64,000 bases of DNA. Origin: Eretmocerus hayati. Its lineage: Eukaryota > Arthropoda > Insecta > Hymenoptera > Aphelinidae. Where the stretch lies: contig CM056741.1 of the NCBI GenBank assembly GCA_029851415.1, positions 87,517,282-87,581,281 on the forward strand, read 5' to 3'. The position numbers were made by a program, and so were the translations under genes. Shown piece after piece: positions 1 through 10,166 of the stretch. The notes beneath the pieces were generated by a model. It searched no databases. It was given only the letters and a program-made list of their open reading frames with translations, and was not told the DNA's origin. Positions within the stretch are counted from its first letter, which is position 1; each line of letters starts with the position of its first letter.

Positions 1-1
1 T

Positions 2-148
2 GGCATTCCCCCTCCACGAGAGCTAGTAAATTACTGGAAAGTGAATCAACCAAATTGTGAGATTGTATACAATCGTTCGCAGCAACAAACTTTTCGTCAG
101 AGCAATTGTGGACCTCTGTGCATCAAATTTCTGAAAGATCATGTATAA
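2..148 (+). pseudogene. Adenain-type cysteine protease, C-terminal fragment (decayed Polinton)
   Basis: Only the last 48 codons are in the window, open from the left edge to a TAA at 146-148. The segment SNCGPLCIKFL matches the catalytic-cysteine block of adenovirus-type proteases, and its counterpart in the intact element of this window reads YNCGHLCLKFL near 47,955-47,985. In Polintons/adintoviruses this protease matures the virion. The penton gene follows directly, as it does in the second element, so the gene order supports the call. The catalytic histidine and acid lie outside the window. Whether the upstream part is intact cannot be seen; the rest of this element is broken, so I treat it as a relic. 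Confidence 0.75.
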
Positions 149-179
149 GACTCCAACACGATTCATTCCTCATCCAGTC
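144..179 (+). promoter_or_regulatory. Putative TATA + initiator promoter of the left penton gene
   Basis: TATAAG at 144-149 overlaps the protease stop codon, and TCCAGTC at 173-179 lies about 32 bp further on. The first ATG after that start site is 202, where the penton frame begins. The intact element has the same arrangement at 48,005-48,040. Confidence 0.4.
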
Positions 180-201
180 GAGTGTGAGCTGGCTTTGGAA
201 G

Positions 202-960
202 ATGTCTGAAATGTCTGTAGTCTCAAGCTCATCTACTCACATAGATCAAAACATCACGTTAAGAGAACATTTGTGCCCACATAAGATTTATGAGTTGTGC
301 TTGGTCGATCTGACAACGTTTCACGCAATACCCAATATTGATCATTGCAATAATTCTTTCTATTGGGGTGATCAAACCGTACAAATACCTACAGGATCAT
401 ATAAAATCGAGGACTTAGAAAAATATCTACCAGATTGTATACCTGTGAGACTCCCAGAAAATCTATGGAACACAGAGGTTCCTAACGAGATCGTACCTCT
501 AGAATTGAGTGGTAAATCAATTTTCATCCGAGTGAATAAAAATACATTACACTGTGCTATCTACAGTCATCACGACATAGATTTCCTCCAATCAAATAAA
601 TTGGGATCTCTATTAGGTTTCAATAACGGAGTGCTTCCAGCATATCAGTGGCATACTTCAGATTCCATCCTCAAGATCAGTCGAGTCAACGTTGTGCGAG
701 TGGAGTGTAATCTCATTAAAGGAAGTTATTTCAACGGATAGTCTTGTTATAACATCTTCGAATATTCACATCACGTACCGATTGGTGAAAAATACACGAT
801 TGAACCAAGAAACCCTGTATACTTACAAACACGCACCAACGATATAAAGAATATATGTGTTAGACTTTTAGATCAAAACGGAAATCTAATTAATAATATA
901 GGTGAAATAATAACTATCCGGTTCCATTTGAGAGAGGGGGGGAAGCATGTATATATATAA
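202..960 (+). pseudogene. Penton-like minor capsid protein, one in-frame stop
   Basis: The frame aligns along its length with the penton-like protein at 48,055-48,759. Shared blocks include IPTGSY, the pair KLGSLLGF/SIGSLLGF, a HTSD/YTSD motif, VECN/IECN, and a C-terminal strand TIRFHL/TIRIHL. A TAG at 739-741 interrupts the frame after about 180 codons. The homologous part continues in the same frame to the TAA at 958-960. ATG 202 is chosen because it is the first ATG after the TATA/initiator pair. Pentons form the vertices of the Polinton capsid (family knowledge). The upstream protease and downstream small ORF and capsid gene confirm the identity. Confidence 0.75.
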
Positions 961-1150
961 TGAACCTGTGAACCCATCTCCTATTCAGTTGGATGGAACA
1001 ACTCGAGTGAGACAAGTTGAAGAGTGGGATCAGAGACCTCCTCTCACTCGTAAAAACATAGTTTTCCTACAATCTCTTGGTTTCAAAGTTAGGAAAAATG
1101 GCTGGACGACAAGATGTGTTAGACATAACAAGAATTCCGCAAACAGATGA
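947..1150 (+). CDS. Conserved small ORF between penton and major capsid protein (left copy)
   Basis: This 67-codon frame starts inside the last codons of the penton frame (14-nt overlap) and overlaps the start of the capsid gene (ATG 1098). Its core PPLTRKNIVFLQSLGFKV resembles RVLTRHRIEFLKSLGFRV in the equivalent ORF of the second element (48,749-48,898). That match between two diverged elements suggests the peptide is real. It is basic with a short amphipathic stretch. I know no function for it; a minor virion or core peptide is a guess. The putative capsid-gene promoter lies inside it. Confidence 0.5.
   Translation: MYIYNEPVNPSPIQLDGTTRVRQVEEWDQRPPLTRKNIVFLQSLGFKVRKNGWTTRCVRHNKNSANR
954..989 (+). 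promoter_or_regulatory. Putative TATA + initiator promoter of the left major capsid gene
   Basis: TATATAA ends at 960 on the penton stop codon, and TCAGT at 985-989 places its A about 31 bp downstream of the TATA start at 956. The same relation is seen in the intact element at 48,776-48,808. Confidence 0.4.
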
Positions 1151-2314
1151 ACGCATCGTCAAGGGGATAGTACGTAAATATCAACCATTTAATTTCCAAA
1201 ATTTACAACGTAATGATGAGATACGTATCACAGTCTCATCAAACGATGCGTTCTTACTCCCAAGCGAAAGTTTTTTATATGTTCAAGGAGATATTGTGTT
1301 TGATAAAGAACAGAGTATTTTACTAGTGAGTAATTTCCCAGCATTCTTATTCGATGGAGTACGTTGGGAAATAAATAACGTGGTTAATGATCAAACAAAA
1401 AACCTTGGTATAACAACCACGTTGAAAAATCTTGTTTCACTCTTTGCGGATGAAGAAAAATCGATGAGTGGTTCAGCACACCACCTTGGGAACTATACTA
1501 TCTCTAGTGGATATGGTTTCAATTTTTGTCTTCCACTCAATAAATTATTAGGTCTCTGTGAAGATTATAAGAGAGTTATTGCATTCGCTAAGCATGACTT
1601 AGTCTTGCTTAGATCGAAAAATGAGAATAATTGTGTAGTAACGACTGGAACTGAATGTAATCCAGTCATTAACCTTACCTCTGTAACTTTACACATGACA
1701 CACATTTACCCAGCGGATCTCATGCGACTACGAGTGCTGAAAGTGTCAGAAAGGAATACTCCTTTGTTTCTATCCTTCAGAAGTTGGGATATGTCTAAAT
1801 TCCCAGTATTGCCTGAAAACACCAGTTAATTGATTTGGCCTATCAAGAGTACAACTCCGTTGGAAAATCACGTTATATAATCCTAGCATTCCAAACGAAT
1901 AGGGTTAACAACAAGATGAAGGATATGTCTAATTTCGACCATTGCAAACTTGTTAATGCGAAAGTTTTCCTCAATTCTGAAGCATATCCCTATGAATATA
2001 TGCATCTTGATTTCGCATTAGCTAAAAATACTTTTGTTCTCTATCAAATGTTCAGATCATTCAGGAAAAGTTATTATAATACGGATAAAGATAGTGTTTC
2101 AATCACTAAAGCAAGTTTTGAAGATTCTTATCCTATAATCGTCTTTGACCTTTGTGAACAGTCTGAATCTGTTAAATCATCTGTGGTAGACGTTCGAGTG
2201 GAACTCGAATTCGAAGAAAATATTCCAAAAAATACAACTGCTTATTGTCTTATCATTCACGACAAGATTGTTAAGTACACACCATTAACGAATTTGATTC
2301 ATAAAATGATTTGA
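1098..2314 (+). pseudogene. Major capsid (hexon-like) protein, frameshifted
   Basis: This is a double-jelly-roll Polinton capsid protein broken in two. The first part (1098-1829) carries NDEIRITV, LPSES, EINN and a SFRSWDMSKFPVLP block. The second part (1835-2314) is in another frame and carries IILAFQTNR, FDHCKL, FLNSEAYPYEY and NTTAYCLIIHDKIV. All have counterparts in the intact capsid protein at 48,929-50,170. The break lies around 1826-1840, where the first frame meets TAA. ATG 1098 is chosen by alignment with the second element (MAGRQDVLDI against MGDVLDI). In this copy the capsid frame closes with TGA at 2312-2314, before the exonuclease-like domain that is fused in the other element. 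Confidence 0.8.
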
Positions 2315-2404
2315 TTCTCTTCAAGATTGACAAGAAAGAGGGGGAAGAAGGGAAAGAGCCAACTCATTTATCTCATGGGTATCAAAAAGAGATTCGAGTT
2401 GTGA

Positions 2405-3003
2405 ACAACCCTTCCTATGATGTTTCCATGGGTCGTATTGAAAGATCAATGCCAATGTTCGCTAATAATCTCTATCTAAATATCCAAGGTTACATGATTG
2501 GACGAATGTTCATACCAAAAGAGATTGCTTTGTTGAATGAAGAAATGTATGAAAATTGTCAGTAATATAAGATTCTACATTATGTGGTAGCACCTCCGTA
2601 TGATAAACTCGTGATTTGAAAACTGTGCTACACCAGCTTCCGTATGAACATAATATTCCATGGGGTAGTGGTTCTGTCCCTTGGAGTTATATGTTGATTG
2701 ATGTTGCACAGGAAATTGAAACAGCTCATTCAGTGTTTCGTATGAATATGCTCTATGTTAATTCAGACTTTGAGAAAATTTGGTTGCAAAAGATGTTACC
2801 TGAATTCAAATGTCGTTCCAGTTATTGGTTGAAGAACATATGTTTATGATAAATGTGATGTTGAGAGTGATGCATACTTCAATAATGACTATTATCACAC
2901 ACCATGTGAATTCCATCAGAACTCGAATTTTAGATGTGCTAAGCGCACGGTTAAGTATATGTATAAACTTAAAAAAGATTGTGATTTAAAGAAAGGGAAA
3001 TGA
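2405..3003 (+). pseudogene. Exonuclease-like 'DxQGF' domain protein, multiply broken
   Basis: Pieces of a conserved domain occur in several frames. LNIQGYMIGRMFIPKEIAL ends at a TAA (2563-2565). A segment with NIPWGSGSVPWS and LYVNSDFEKIWL lies at 2616-2849. A last piece at 2845-3003 has CEFHQNSNFRCA. The same order of motifs is present in the minus-strand gene at 37,535-38,205 and in the extension of the capsid frame at 50,160-50,773. The gene follows the capsid gene here exactly as in the second element, but as a separate frame. At least two frame changes and two stops make this a relic. The possible nuclease nature is discussed under findings. Confidence 0.6.
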
Positions 3004-3207
3004 AGAACTTTTGTAATACTTCTTGACTCGTTCCTGAATGAATTATGAACTGCTACAATAGTCTTTAACTTTCTCATTCGAACCCCTTCCCTGCCTCACC
3101 ACCTCGCTCACCCACTCATTGATTAAATTATAAGACCTATCAACCACAGGATACTGAACCAGTTGAAACGAGTAAGTATTATCACGAGGTTGGGAATATG
3201 TTATAAC

Positions 3208-3594
3208 ATGGATCGATTTGATTCTCAGAAGAAACAGTTGGTTAGAGAGTTACACGCTCCAGTACGAAAAAATTTTGTTCGTCGCAAAGTTATTGTTGAA
3301 GGTGTAGATGATGTCTGGGAAATTGATATAGTTGTTATGATCAACCATGCAAAAGCGAATATGAATTTCAAATATATTTTAGCAGTGATAGATGTATTTT
3401 CGAAATACGCATGGCTTGAAGCAGTGAAGAGCAAGTGTGCTTATGATGTGACAAAAGCCTTTAAAAGAATCTTGGACAAAGAAGGACGATATCCAAAACA
3501 TTTACACTCTGATCGAGGGAAAGAATTTTATAATTCTCAATTCACTTCCTTGTTAAACGAAAAAGGGATCAATCATTATTCAACACCCGAGTAA
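3208..3594 (+). pseudogene. Polinton integrase, truncated after the second catalytic Asp
   Basis: The frame shows the retroviral-type integrase core: VRKNFVRRKVIVEGVDDVWE followed by the first catalytic Asp (EID), then YILAVIDVFSKYAW, and the second Asp in HSDRGKEFYNSQF. It stops at TAA 3592-3594, before the third acidic residue. The following DNA is a simple ATATGG repeat, so the element is cut off here. The matching integrase of the intact element (43,632-44,549, minus) has YLLTVIDNFSKYAW and QTDEGKEFYNKTF. ATG 3208 is the first in frame; as in the other copy, no N-terminal helix-turn-helix or zinc region is visible. Confidence 0.75.
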
Positions 3595-3599
3595 AAAAG

Positions 3600-3745
3600 A
3601 ATCATATATGACCATATATGGCCATATCTGGTCATATATGGTCATCCATATATGGTCATATATGGCCATATATAGTGTGGACATATATGGCCATATATAG
3701 CCATACATGGTCATGTATGGTTATAGATGATCATGGAAGTATGAC
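3600..3745 (+). repeat. ATATGGCC/ATATGGTC simple repeat
   Basis: About 15 close variants of CATATATGG(T/C)CATATA, itself nearly palindromic, directly abut the truncated integrase. This marks the break of the left Polinton. Confidence 0.8.
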
Positions 3746-4009
3746 GACTCTATTTAATAGCTGGCTAGGGCGATTGAACGTGGCAAGAGGCTCACTTTGA
3801 TCGGATTCGAAAGTAGGATATTAGCCCGGTCTCTGCGGGGGTCTCCGGTAGACCTTTCGTTGGTCCGTTGGAAATATCGAGGTGACTGCACCAATGTGGA
3901 GATGGTATGTTCCTAAAAATTTTCGGCCCAAGGTGGATATTGTGCGTTTGTTCAAAGCGGACCTCTGAATTTTTAAGATCATCGATTCTTGAGAGGTAAA
4001 TATATGTCG

Positions 4010-7000
4010 CACTATAGTCGTCACATTCCAACTCTGGCCAAAAATCGCTTCAAAATTTGATGGTCTTAAGTTGTGGATTCCTCCTCGTCCGTTGGCAAAT
4101 TAGATGTAATGAGTGACTCCAGTAGACTCGATACAAACGGACTTTATTGCCAAAGTCTTGTCAATTCTCTTCAAAATTCCGACGTTTCGGATGCGTAAGA
4201 TGCACCCCTCATCAGGGAAAACTGAGCAACAAGAAAAATCTTTCATAAGCTATGATCACAATTACAAATTTCTGACAACATACTTGGTAATGGTAACACT
4301 AATTGTCTATACAAGTAATGCAAAAATTTGCTCACCAAGGAGAATTATAAGTCATGACTTGTTAGGCCGTGATGGTAATTTCTAACAAGTGGCATAATTC
4401 ATTCATTGAAAATAGAGGCTAGAACAAAACAAGAACAGACTGGTACACAGGGCCTCGACTGCTATGGAATAGTTATAAAAATGAGATAAAAATCAAACTT
4501 ACATGGTAGACATAATGGGTAAAGCTATTGTGTATGTAATTTTTTGGGTTTTCCATTGACTAGTGAAGAAGATCTATTACTTTCGTACATATTTTTGTAC
4601 ATATTTTTGAGTGACAGTATCGAACAAAGTTGTTGTACGTTCGATCACCTGATCAGCACTGGCGGTGTGGGTAATAGATAGAGAGGAACAGGACGGGAAG
4701 AAGAGAGGAAAGGAGGAAGGGAGGGTATGGGCATGTATAGGAAGAGGGTCGGTAATGTCGGGAGCATCCACAATTTTTCAGCCGTGATTAGCGTGTGCGA
4801 TGATTCTCCTCTTTCTCGGATTACCCGAGATTCGTTGATTATGGATAGTGTGTGGCTTCAAAATTTGTTTCAAGCTATCGGGATGAGCCAAACGGCATTC
4901 TCTTCGTAATCGACAGGGCTAGGAGATGTGCTGATCTGATTTTGTCTCAGACAAAGGGGGCAGGGTTGGGGGGTGTTGAACGCGAAATGGGGTTGAAGAT
5001 CGATATTTCGCCAGAATGAAACTCACGCGTGGCGAGTCAGTAGTTCTACTCCCGATCCGCAACCACTTGGAGTACCTTCTAGAGGTAGATGGCAATATTT
5101 TAAACTCAACCCCAAGTCTGAGGATCACCGCAATCAGCTCTGAGGTCGATTCTGAGCTGAGAAGAGGTGATAAATGCTGCGAATTAGTCGATTATACTGA
5201 ATTCTGAGTCGAAAATGATTCTACTGCCAACTCTCAACTCTTTTCAGAACATTCCTCCATCGATTCTCAGAATTTTGAGTCTGGGCACAGCTCTAAGAAT
5301 TGCTGCGGGGAATTTTGAGATCGGTTCAGATTTATTTTGTGGCGGGATTGTCTCTTCAGATCTGAAGGGACATTCGAGATGGTCGATTTTAGCTCAGAAT
5401 GCGATATGCTGCCAGATGAAAAAGGCTCTGGGTGTATTTCTAGAGCATTAAACATAATTTTTGGCCTGGTCTCAGGTCTGGGAATTGCCGCAGAGGGATT
5501 TGAGATCGATATTCGTCCAGGAAAGGCTGTCTGGCCGCGCAGAATATTAGATAAATCGTTATTTCTAGGTGGAGAATGAGTGTACTGCCGATCTGTAATA
5601 ACTTGGGGTACTTTTTGAGAGTGGGAAGCAGTATTTTAAGTTCATCCTCATGTACGGGATCCAACGCAATCAGCTCTGAGGTCGATTTTGAGCCGAGAAA
5701 AGTTGACGAGCCTTGATAATTAGCCGGGAATAGTGAATTCTGGGTCAAATCTAATCCTACTGCCGACTCAGAACCCGTTTCAACACATTCTTCCATGAAT
5801 TTACAGAATTTTGAGCCGAAACACAGTTCTGAAAATTGCTGAGGGAGGATTTGAGATCGATTCTGATCTATTTTCGGCTAAAATGTCTGTTGAGATATGG
5901 CAGTCATCCGAGAATGGTCAATTTTACCACAGAATTCGATATGCTGCCAGGTCAGGAACATCTCGAGTGGGATCATAGAACATTCAATAGAATTTTGAGC
6001 CCAATCTCAAGTCTAGAAATTGCCGTAGAAGAATTCCAGATCGATATTCGTCAAGAAAAAGCTGCAGAACAGTGCAGATTATTCAAGAAACGGTGAGTTC
6101 TAAGTGACGAATGAATATACTGCCGATCTACAATGACTCGGGGTACATTCTAGGGATGCGAAACAATATTTTGAGCCAAAGCTCAGGTCAGGGAGTCACC
6201 GCAATCGGTTCTGAGGCCGATTCCAGAGCGAGGAAAAGTGATGAGCGCTGCGTATTCGTCGAAAATAGTGGTTTCTAGATCGGAAACCTCTCTGCTGCTA
6301 CCGGAAGAAGCTTTCTCGTGCATTTTACCATCACTCACCAGGATTTTGAGCCCAAGCATGGCTCTGAAGATTTCCGTGGACGAGTTTGAAATCGAATTCG
6401 ATCTCTTCCGAGTCGGGAAAGTCTCATTAGCACAGGTTTCGATCAAGAGTGACCGATTTCAGCTCGGATTTTGATATGCTGCCTAGTCGAACAAACTTTG
6501 ATTGAATTCCTCAAGTGCTGATCAGAATTTAGAGCCTAATCCGATGTCGAGAAATTACTGCCGAGAGATTTGAGAACGATATTCGTCCAGAAAAAGCTGT
6601 TCAGTAATGCAGATTATTTAAGGAATGGTGATTTTTCGGTGAGAAAAAATTATACTGCCGATCAAAAAAAACTTGCAGTACATGCGGAAGATGTTAGGCA
6701 ATATTTCAAGCCCAACCCCGTGTCTGAGAATCACTGCAATCAGCTCTGGGTTGAGTCTGAGCAACGAAAAAGCAATGAAAGGCGCGTATCAGTCGCAAAT
6801 AATGTTTCATAAGTCGGAGACAGTCCTGCTGCCACCCCAAGAACCTGTTTCATGCATTATACTCCAAATCCTCCGGATTTTGAGCCCAAACACGACTCTA
6901 AGAACAGCCGTGGTTGAGTTTGACATCGATTCTGATCCGATTTCCCTGTCAGAAGCGTATCTCCAGTACCAACATGAATCAAATATAACCGATTTTAGCT

Positions 7001-7866
7001 CGGAAATCGATATGCTGCCGCTTCGAAAAAACTTGGAGTGAATCTGTCCAGTATTAAACTGGATTTCGACCTTAATCCATATGCCAGGAATTGCCGCAAG
7101 GAAATTTGGGAACAACATTCGTTCAGGAAAAGCTGTCGAGTAATGCAGATTATTCAAGGAATGATGATTTCTAGGTGGAGAAAAAATATACTGCCGATCT
7201 ACAAATACTTGCACTACATGCAGGAGATGATAGGCAATATTCCAAGCCCAACTCCGTGTCTGAGGACCACTGCAATCAGCTCTGGATTGAGTCTGAGCAA
7301 AGAAAAAGCAATGAAAGGCGCGTATCAGTCGCGAATAATGTTTTATAAGTCGGAGACAGTTCTGCTGCCACCCCAAGAACCTGTTTCATGCATTATACAT
7401 TCCAAATACCCCGGATTTTGAGCCCAAACGCGACTCTGAGAACAGCCGTGGTTGAGTTTGACATCGATTCTGATCCGGTTTCCCTGTCAGGAGCGTATCT
7501 CAAACACTGGCATGAATCTGTCCAGTATTTAGCTGAAATTTGACCTTAATCCGTAGGCCAGGGATTGCCGCAAAAAATTTGGGAACAACATTCGTCCAGG
7601 AAAAGCTGTCGAGTAATGCAGATTATTCAAGAAATGGTGATTTCTAGGTGGAGAAAAAATATACTGCCGATCTACAAATACTTGCACTACATGCGGAAAA
7701 AGTTAGGCAATATTTCAAGCTTAACCACGTGTCTGAGAATCACTGCAATCAGCTCTGGATTGAGTCTGAGCAAAGGAAAAACGGTGGATGGTGCGTATCA
7801 ATTTCGAATAATGGATTATAAGTCGGAGACAGTCCTACTGCCACCCCAAGAATCATTCGAATGGGC
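4010..7866 (+). repeat. Left arm of giant inverted repeat; ~178-bp satellite in three-monomer units
   Basis: From about 4,868 to 7,866 the sequence is the reverse complement of 10,167 to about 13,170. The outer flank 4,010-4,059 continues the match to 13,225, with an extra segment (4,060-4,867) present only in this arm. The arm consists of a degenerate monomer recognisable by ATTTTGAGCC...CTGAGAATTGCCGC. Monomer landmarks fall near 5096, 5271, 5456, 5632, 5811, 5990, 6168, 6342, 6527, 6700, 6876, 7050 and 7229, a 173-185 bp step. Every third monomer is most alike, for example the CGCAATCAGCTCTGAG type, giving ~535-bp higher-order units. The many short open frames here are repeat artefacts. 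Confidence 0.85.
4060..4867 (+). mobile_element. 808-bp insertion in the left arm, flanked by a 12-bp direct repeat
   Basis: The right arm runs uninterrupted through the position that corresponds to 4059/4868. The left arm carries 808 extra bp bounded by two copies of CTTCAAAATTTG (4048-4059 and 4856-4867). I see no terminal inverted repeat, coding motif or poly-A tail, so the element type is open. It is either an insertion with a 12-bp duplication, or a deletion from the right arm between two short repeats. Confidence 0.5.
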
Positions 7867-8041
7867 CAGGGCAAAGTGGTTCTTCTGCCACTTCAAAACA
7901 ATTTGAAATACGGTCTGGGAGTACTCAACGAAATTCCCACATCTTCACAGTTAGTGCCAAGCTCTCAAATTCACCATCGCGTAGTGTTGGGATCGTATCT
8001 GCTCGCTATAGCAGATGTGCAAATCCGAATTTTGGCAAATT

Positions 8042-8168
8042 TTTGATCGTTATAATCGATGTCTCGCTATGACCGAGCTCGTTATAACCGAGGGTGAATC
8101 CATTTACTTAATATCGAAACCAAACAAATCTTGAAAATTTGTTCGTTATAGCCGAGTTCTACTGTATT
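8042..8168 (-). mobile_element. Possible pogo/Tigger-like terminal fragment
   Basis: Read on the minus strand, the segment begins CAGTAGAACTCGGCTATAAC just inside a TA and repeats the CGTTATAACCGA motif three times. This is typical of pogo/Tigger terminal repeats (family knowledge). The partner end and transposase are not visible. Confidence 0.35.
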
Positions 8169-8203
8169 TTTGAATCATCCCTAGGGTCTCAACTAATGCG
8201 GAT

Positions 8204-8539
8204 GTGTTTCATCGCTTACTCTTGAATTCGGATCCTAGTATGAGCCTGAAGAGAAATGTCAAGGAACACAAAAAGTGTCCTCTAACCGACGAAATGAAGT
8301 CACTCATCCAATCACGATCAGACGTAGATATAGATGACATCGAATATGTTGACGAGAATCCAACTCATGAATTTCCATTTGTTGGTGGAGGCTCTTGCAA
8401 AGAAACTTAAAACGATGATGACACTGAATCCAACTCGGACGAAGATGTGGACACCTGGGAAGAGAACTTAGATAGCGATGATACTAGTGAAGAAGAGTTT
8501 GATGAAGAAAGTGATGATGAATACATAGATTATGATTGA
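8204..8539 (+). pseudogene. Unrecognised interrupted ORF with acidic tail
   Basis: The frame begins MFHRLLLNSDPSMSLKRN and is interrupted by TAA at 8408-8410. It then continues in the same frame with a strongly acidic stretch (DDDTESNSDEDVDTWEEN and further D/E-rich residues) to TGA at 8537-8539. I do not recognise a family. Acidic tails occur in several DNA-transposon proteins and in chromatin proteins, so neither can be preferred. Its place next to a pogo-like end may hint at a transposon origin, but the frame lies outside the inferred end. Confidence 0.3.
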
Positions 8540-8965
8540 TGACGAAAAATGCATTCTTCTACTGTACGTCTAGACTCATTTCGTCATCAAGGCTGTGAGT
8601 TCCGAGACAGGGACTTCTGGATTCCATTATTCCATTCATGCATATGACTCTGAATCTCAATTACTCCTAGTTCCTAATGGAAACGAGCGCGCGTGCGCGT
8701 GCGGCTCGCTTGTAACTTGGCCTGTGCAGCCTACGCTGTTATGGGATCCCTCAGGGTCGAAGGGTGTATTTCTCACACGATTCCATGGGCATTCGCACAT
8801 ACCACTATATGAGCATGGGGATATTCCTTGGGCTGTTTAATTTTTCATGTCAAAATTGATGAAATGGGGAATTACCTCTTGTGAATCGCCTTGTAGAGCA
8901 TGTGAATTTATATACATTTCTTATCAAGTAAGATGACTATCAAGTACTACGCTGAGTAAAAAATT

Positions 8966-9003
8966 TTGGTCATATGGCCATGCGTTTGGCCATACGACCA
9001 TAA
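8966..9003. repeat. Near-perfect hairpin TTGGTCATATGGCCA / TGGCCATACGACCA
   Basis: Two 15-nt arms in inverted orientation are separated by a few bases. The motif resembles the ATATGGCC repeat at 3,600-3,745. Confidence 0.5.
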
Positions 9004-9120
9004 TGGTAATTTTCCGGCAGACCTATACCAATTCTGTTATCGCATCAATCCAGGGGAACGTTTTGACGATCTGATATTACTGACAGGATGAATGGATTGA
9101 ACCGAGATGTTCCAATTGCC

Positions 9121-9303
9121 TCAATACTCGATAGAGTCACAATCGCATGACGAGAATTTTCCCACGAAAGCTACCGACTTTTTGCTCGAAATGACACTGA
9201 TGATTGGATTATAATAATCCAAAAATTTTTTGAGAATATTTATACAGGTTGATACAATAAAAAGATCATCCATGTGAGGTCTGACGGCAATACCGCGTAA
9301 CAA
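9121..9303 (-). pseudogene. Possible LINE reverse transcriptase fragment
   Basis: The short minus-strand frame contains RGIAVRPHMDDLFIVS followed about 20 residues later by SSKKSVAFVG. This resembles the catalytic ...GI...YxDD... block and the following K-rich turn of non-LTR retrotransposon reverse transcriptases, with HMDD in place of YADD. The frame is only 60 codons and lacks neighbouring domains, so this is a tentative call. Chance resemblance is possible. Confidence 0.3.
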
Positions 9304-10166
9304 TCAAGTCGTATTGATCGAAAGGTGATTTTATTTCCAGTATAGGTTATGTTGCAATATTATGAAATTGAGCCAAATTGTCGCACTATACGAAAATCCA
9401 CCCGATACTTATCAATTTCCTCTCACTAGTACATGGAGATGAAACAATTCGACGTTCTCTTTGAACTGAAGGAAATTTGATATTTAGAATCGGGGACGTA
9501 TACAACGGAACCAACTGCCCGAACCAAATTTTCATACGGTATTGAGTTTACCTATGACATTTTATGTGGATATACGTTTATGTTCCAGTATATACGTACT
9601 TTGAGAGCTGATGAGGCCTCACATACACTTGAGTCAGCTCATGTCCATAAGCTTGCACTCCTATGTACGGGCTCGGTCCCTCAATCCGCAATTAACTGAT
9701 GTATTGGGACTTGAAATATATAAGAATGTATCAATGAGCTGTAAAATAATGTTATTAATCACATGATTCCTTTCCGAAGCCCAAAATCCATTATGGAACA
9801 TGGCCGAAGTCTCGATTTCTTGCGTAAACTTGTGTGTTTTGGTCACTGATATTTTGTCGACCAAGACTTCGGCAACCCCCAGTTGATTGACATTGTTCTT
9901 GGGTTCTTTCAGGCTGAATATTTATCTTGAATCTTTCTCTGGCAATTTTCGCACCGTATTTCTAGCTTAGACATCTGCTGGACAGTCCCGGATCGAAACG
10001 TAGATGATCTTGGATGGCATGGAAAGTATTTTACACTGCTACTCATGGTTCTCCAGCGGATTAGCACCACTCAACATCTTTCCATCGTCCAATGTCGATC
10101 TTGCAACTCTCTACGGTGATGCTCAGAGTTGCGTTCAAGCTCGATATTTTGGGAAATTATATCAGA

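Larger units (their letters stand above)
7867..10166. other. Spacer of the inverted repeat; fragments of mobile DNA, no intact gene
   Basis: This 2.3-kb unique segment lies between the satellite arms. It contains a pogo/Tigger-like end near 8,168, an interrupted acidic reading frame (8,204-8,539), a hairpin at 8,966-9,003 and a possible LINE reverse transcriptase fragment on the minus strand (9,121-9,303). I see nothing assignable in 8,540-8,960 and 9,310-10,166. Confidence 0.6.

Noticed and set aside
5016..7906. Series of 60-130 codon frames with repeated RITAISSGLSLSK-like text
   Set aside because: They are the 178-bp satellite read in frame and recur in mirror image in the other arm.
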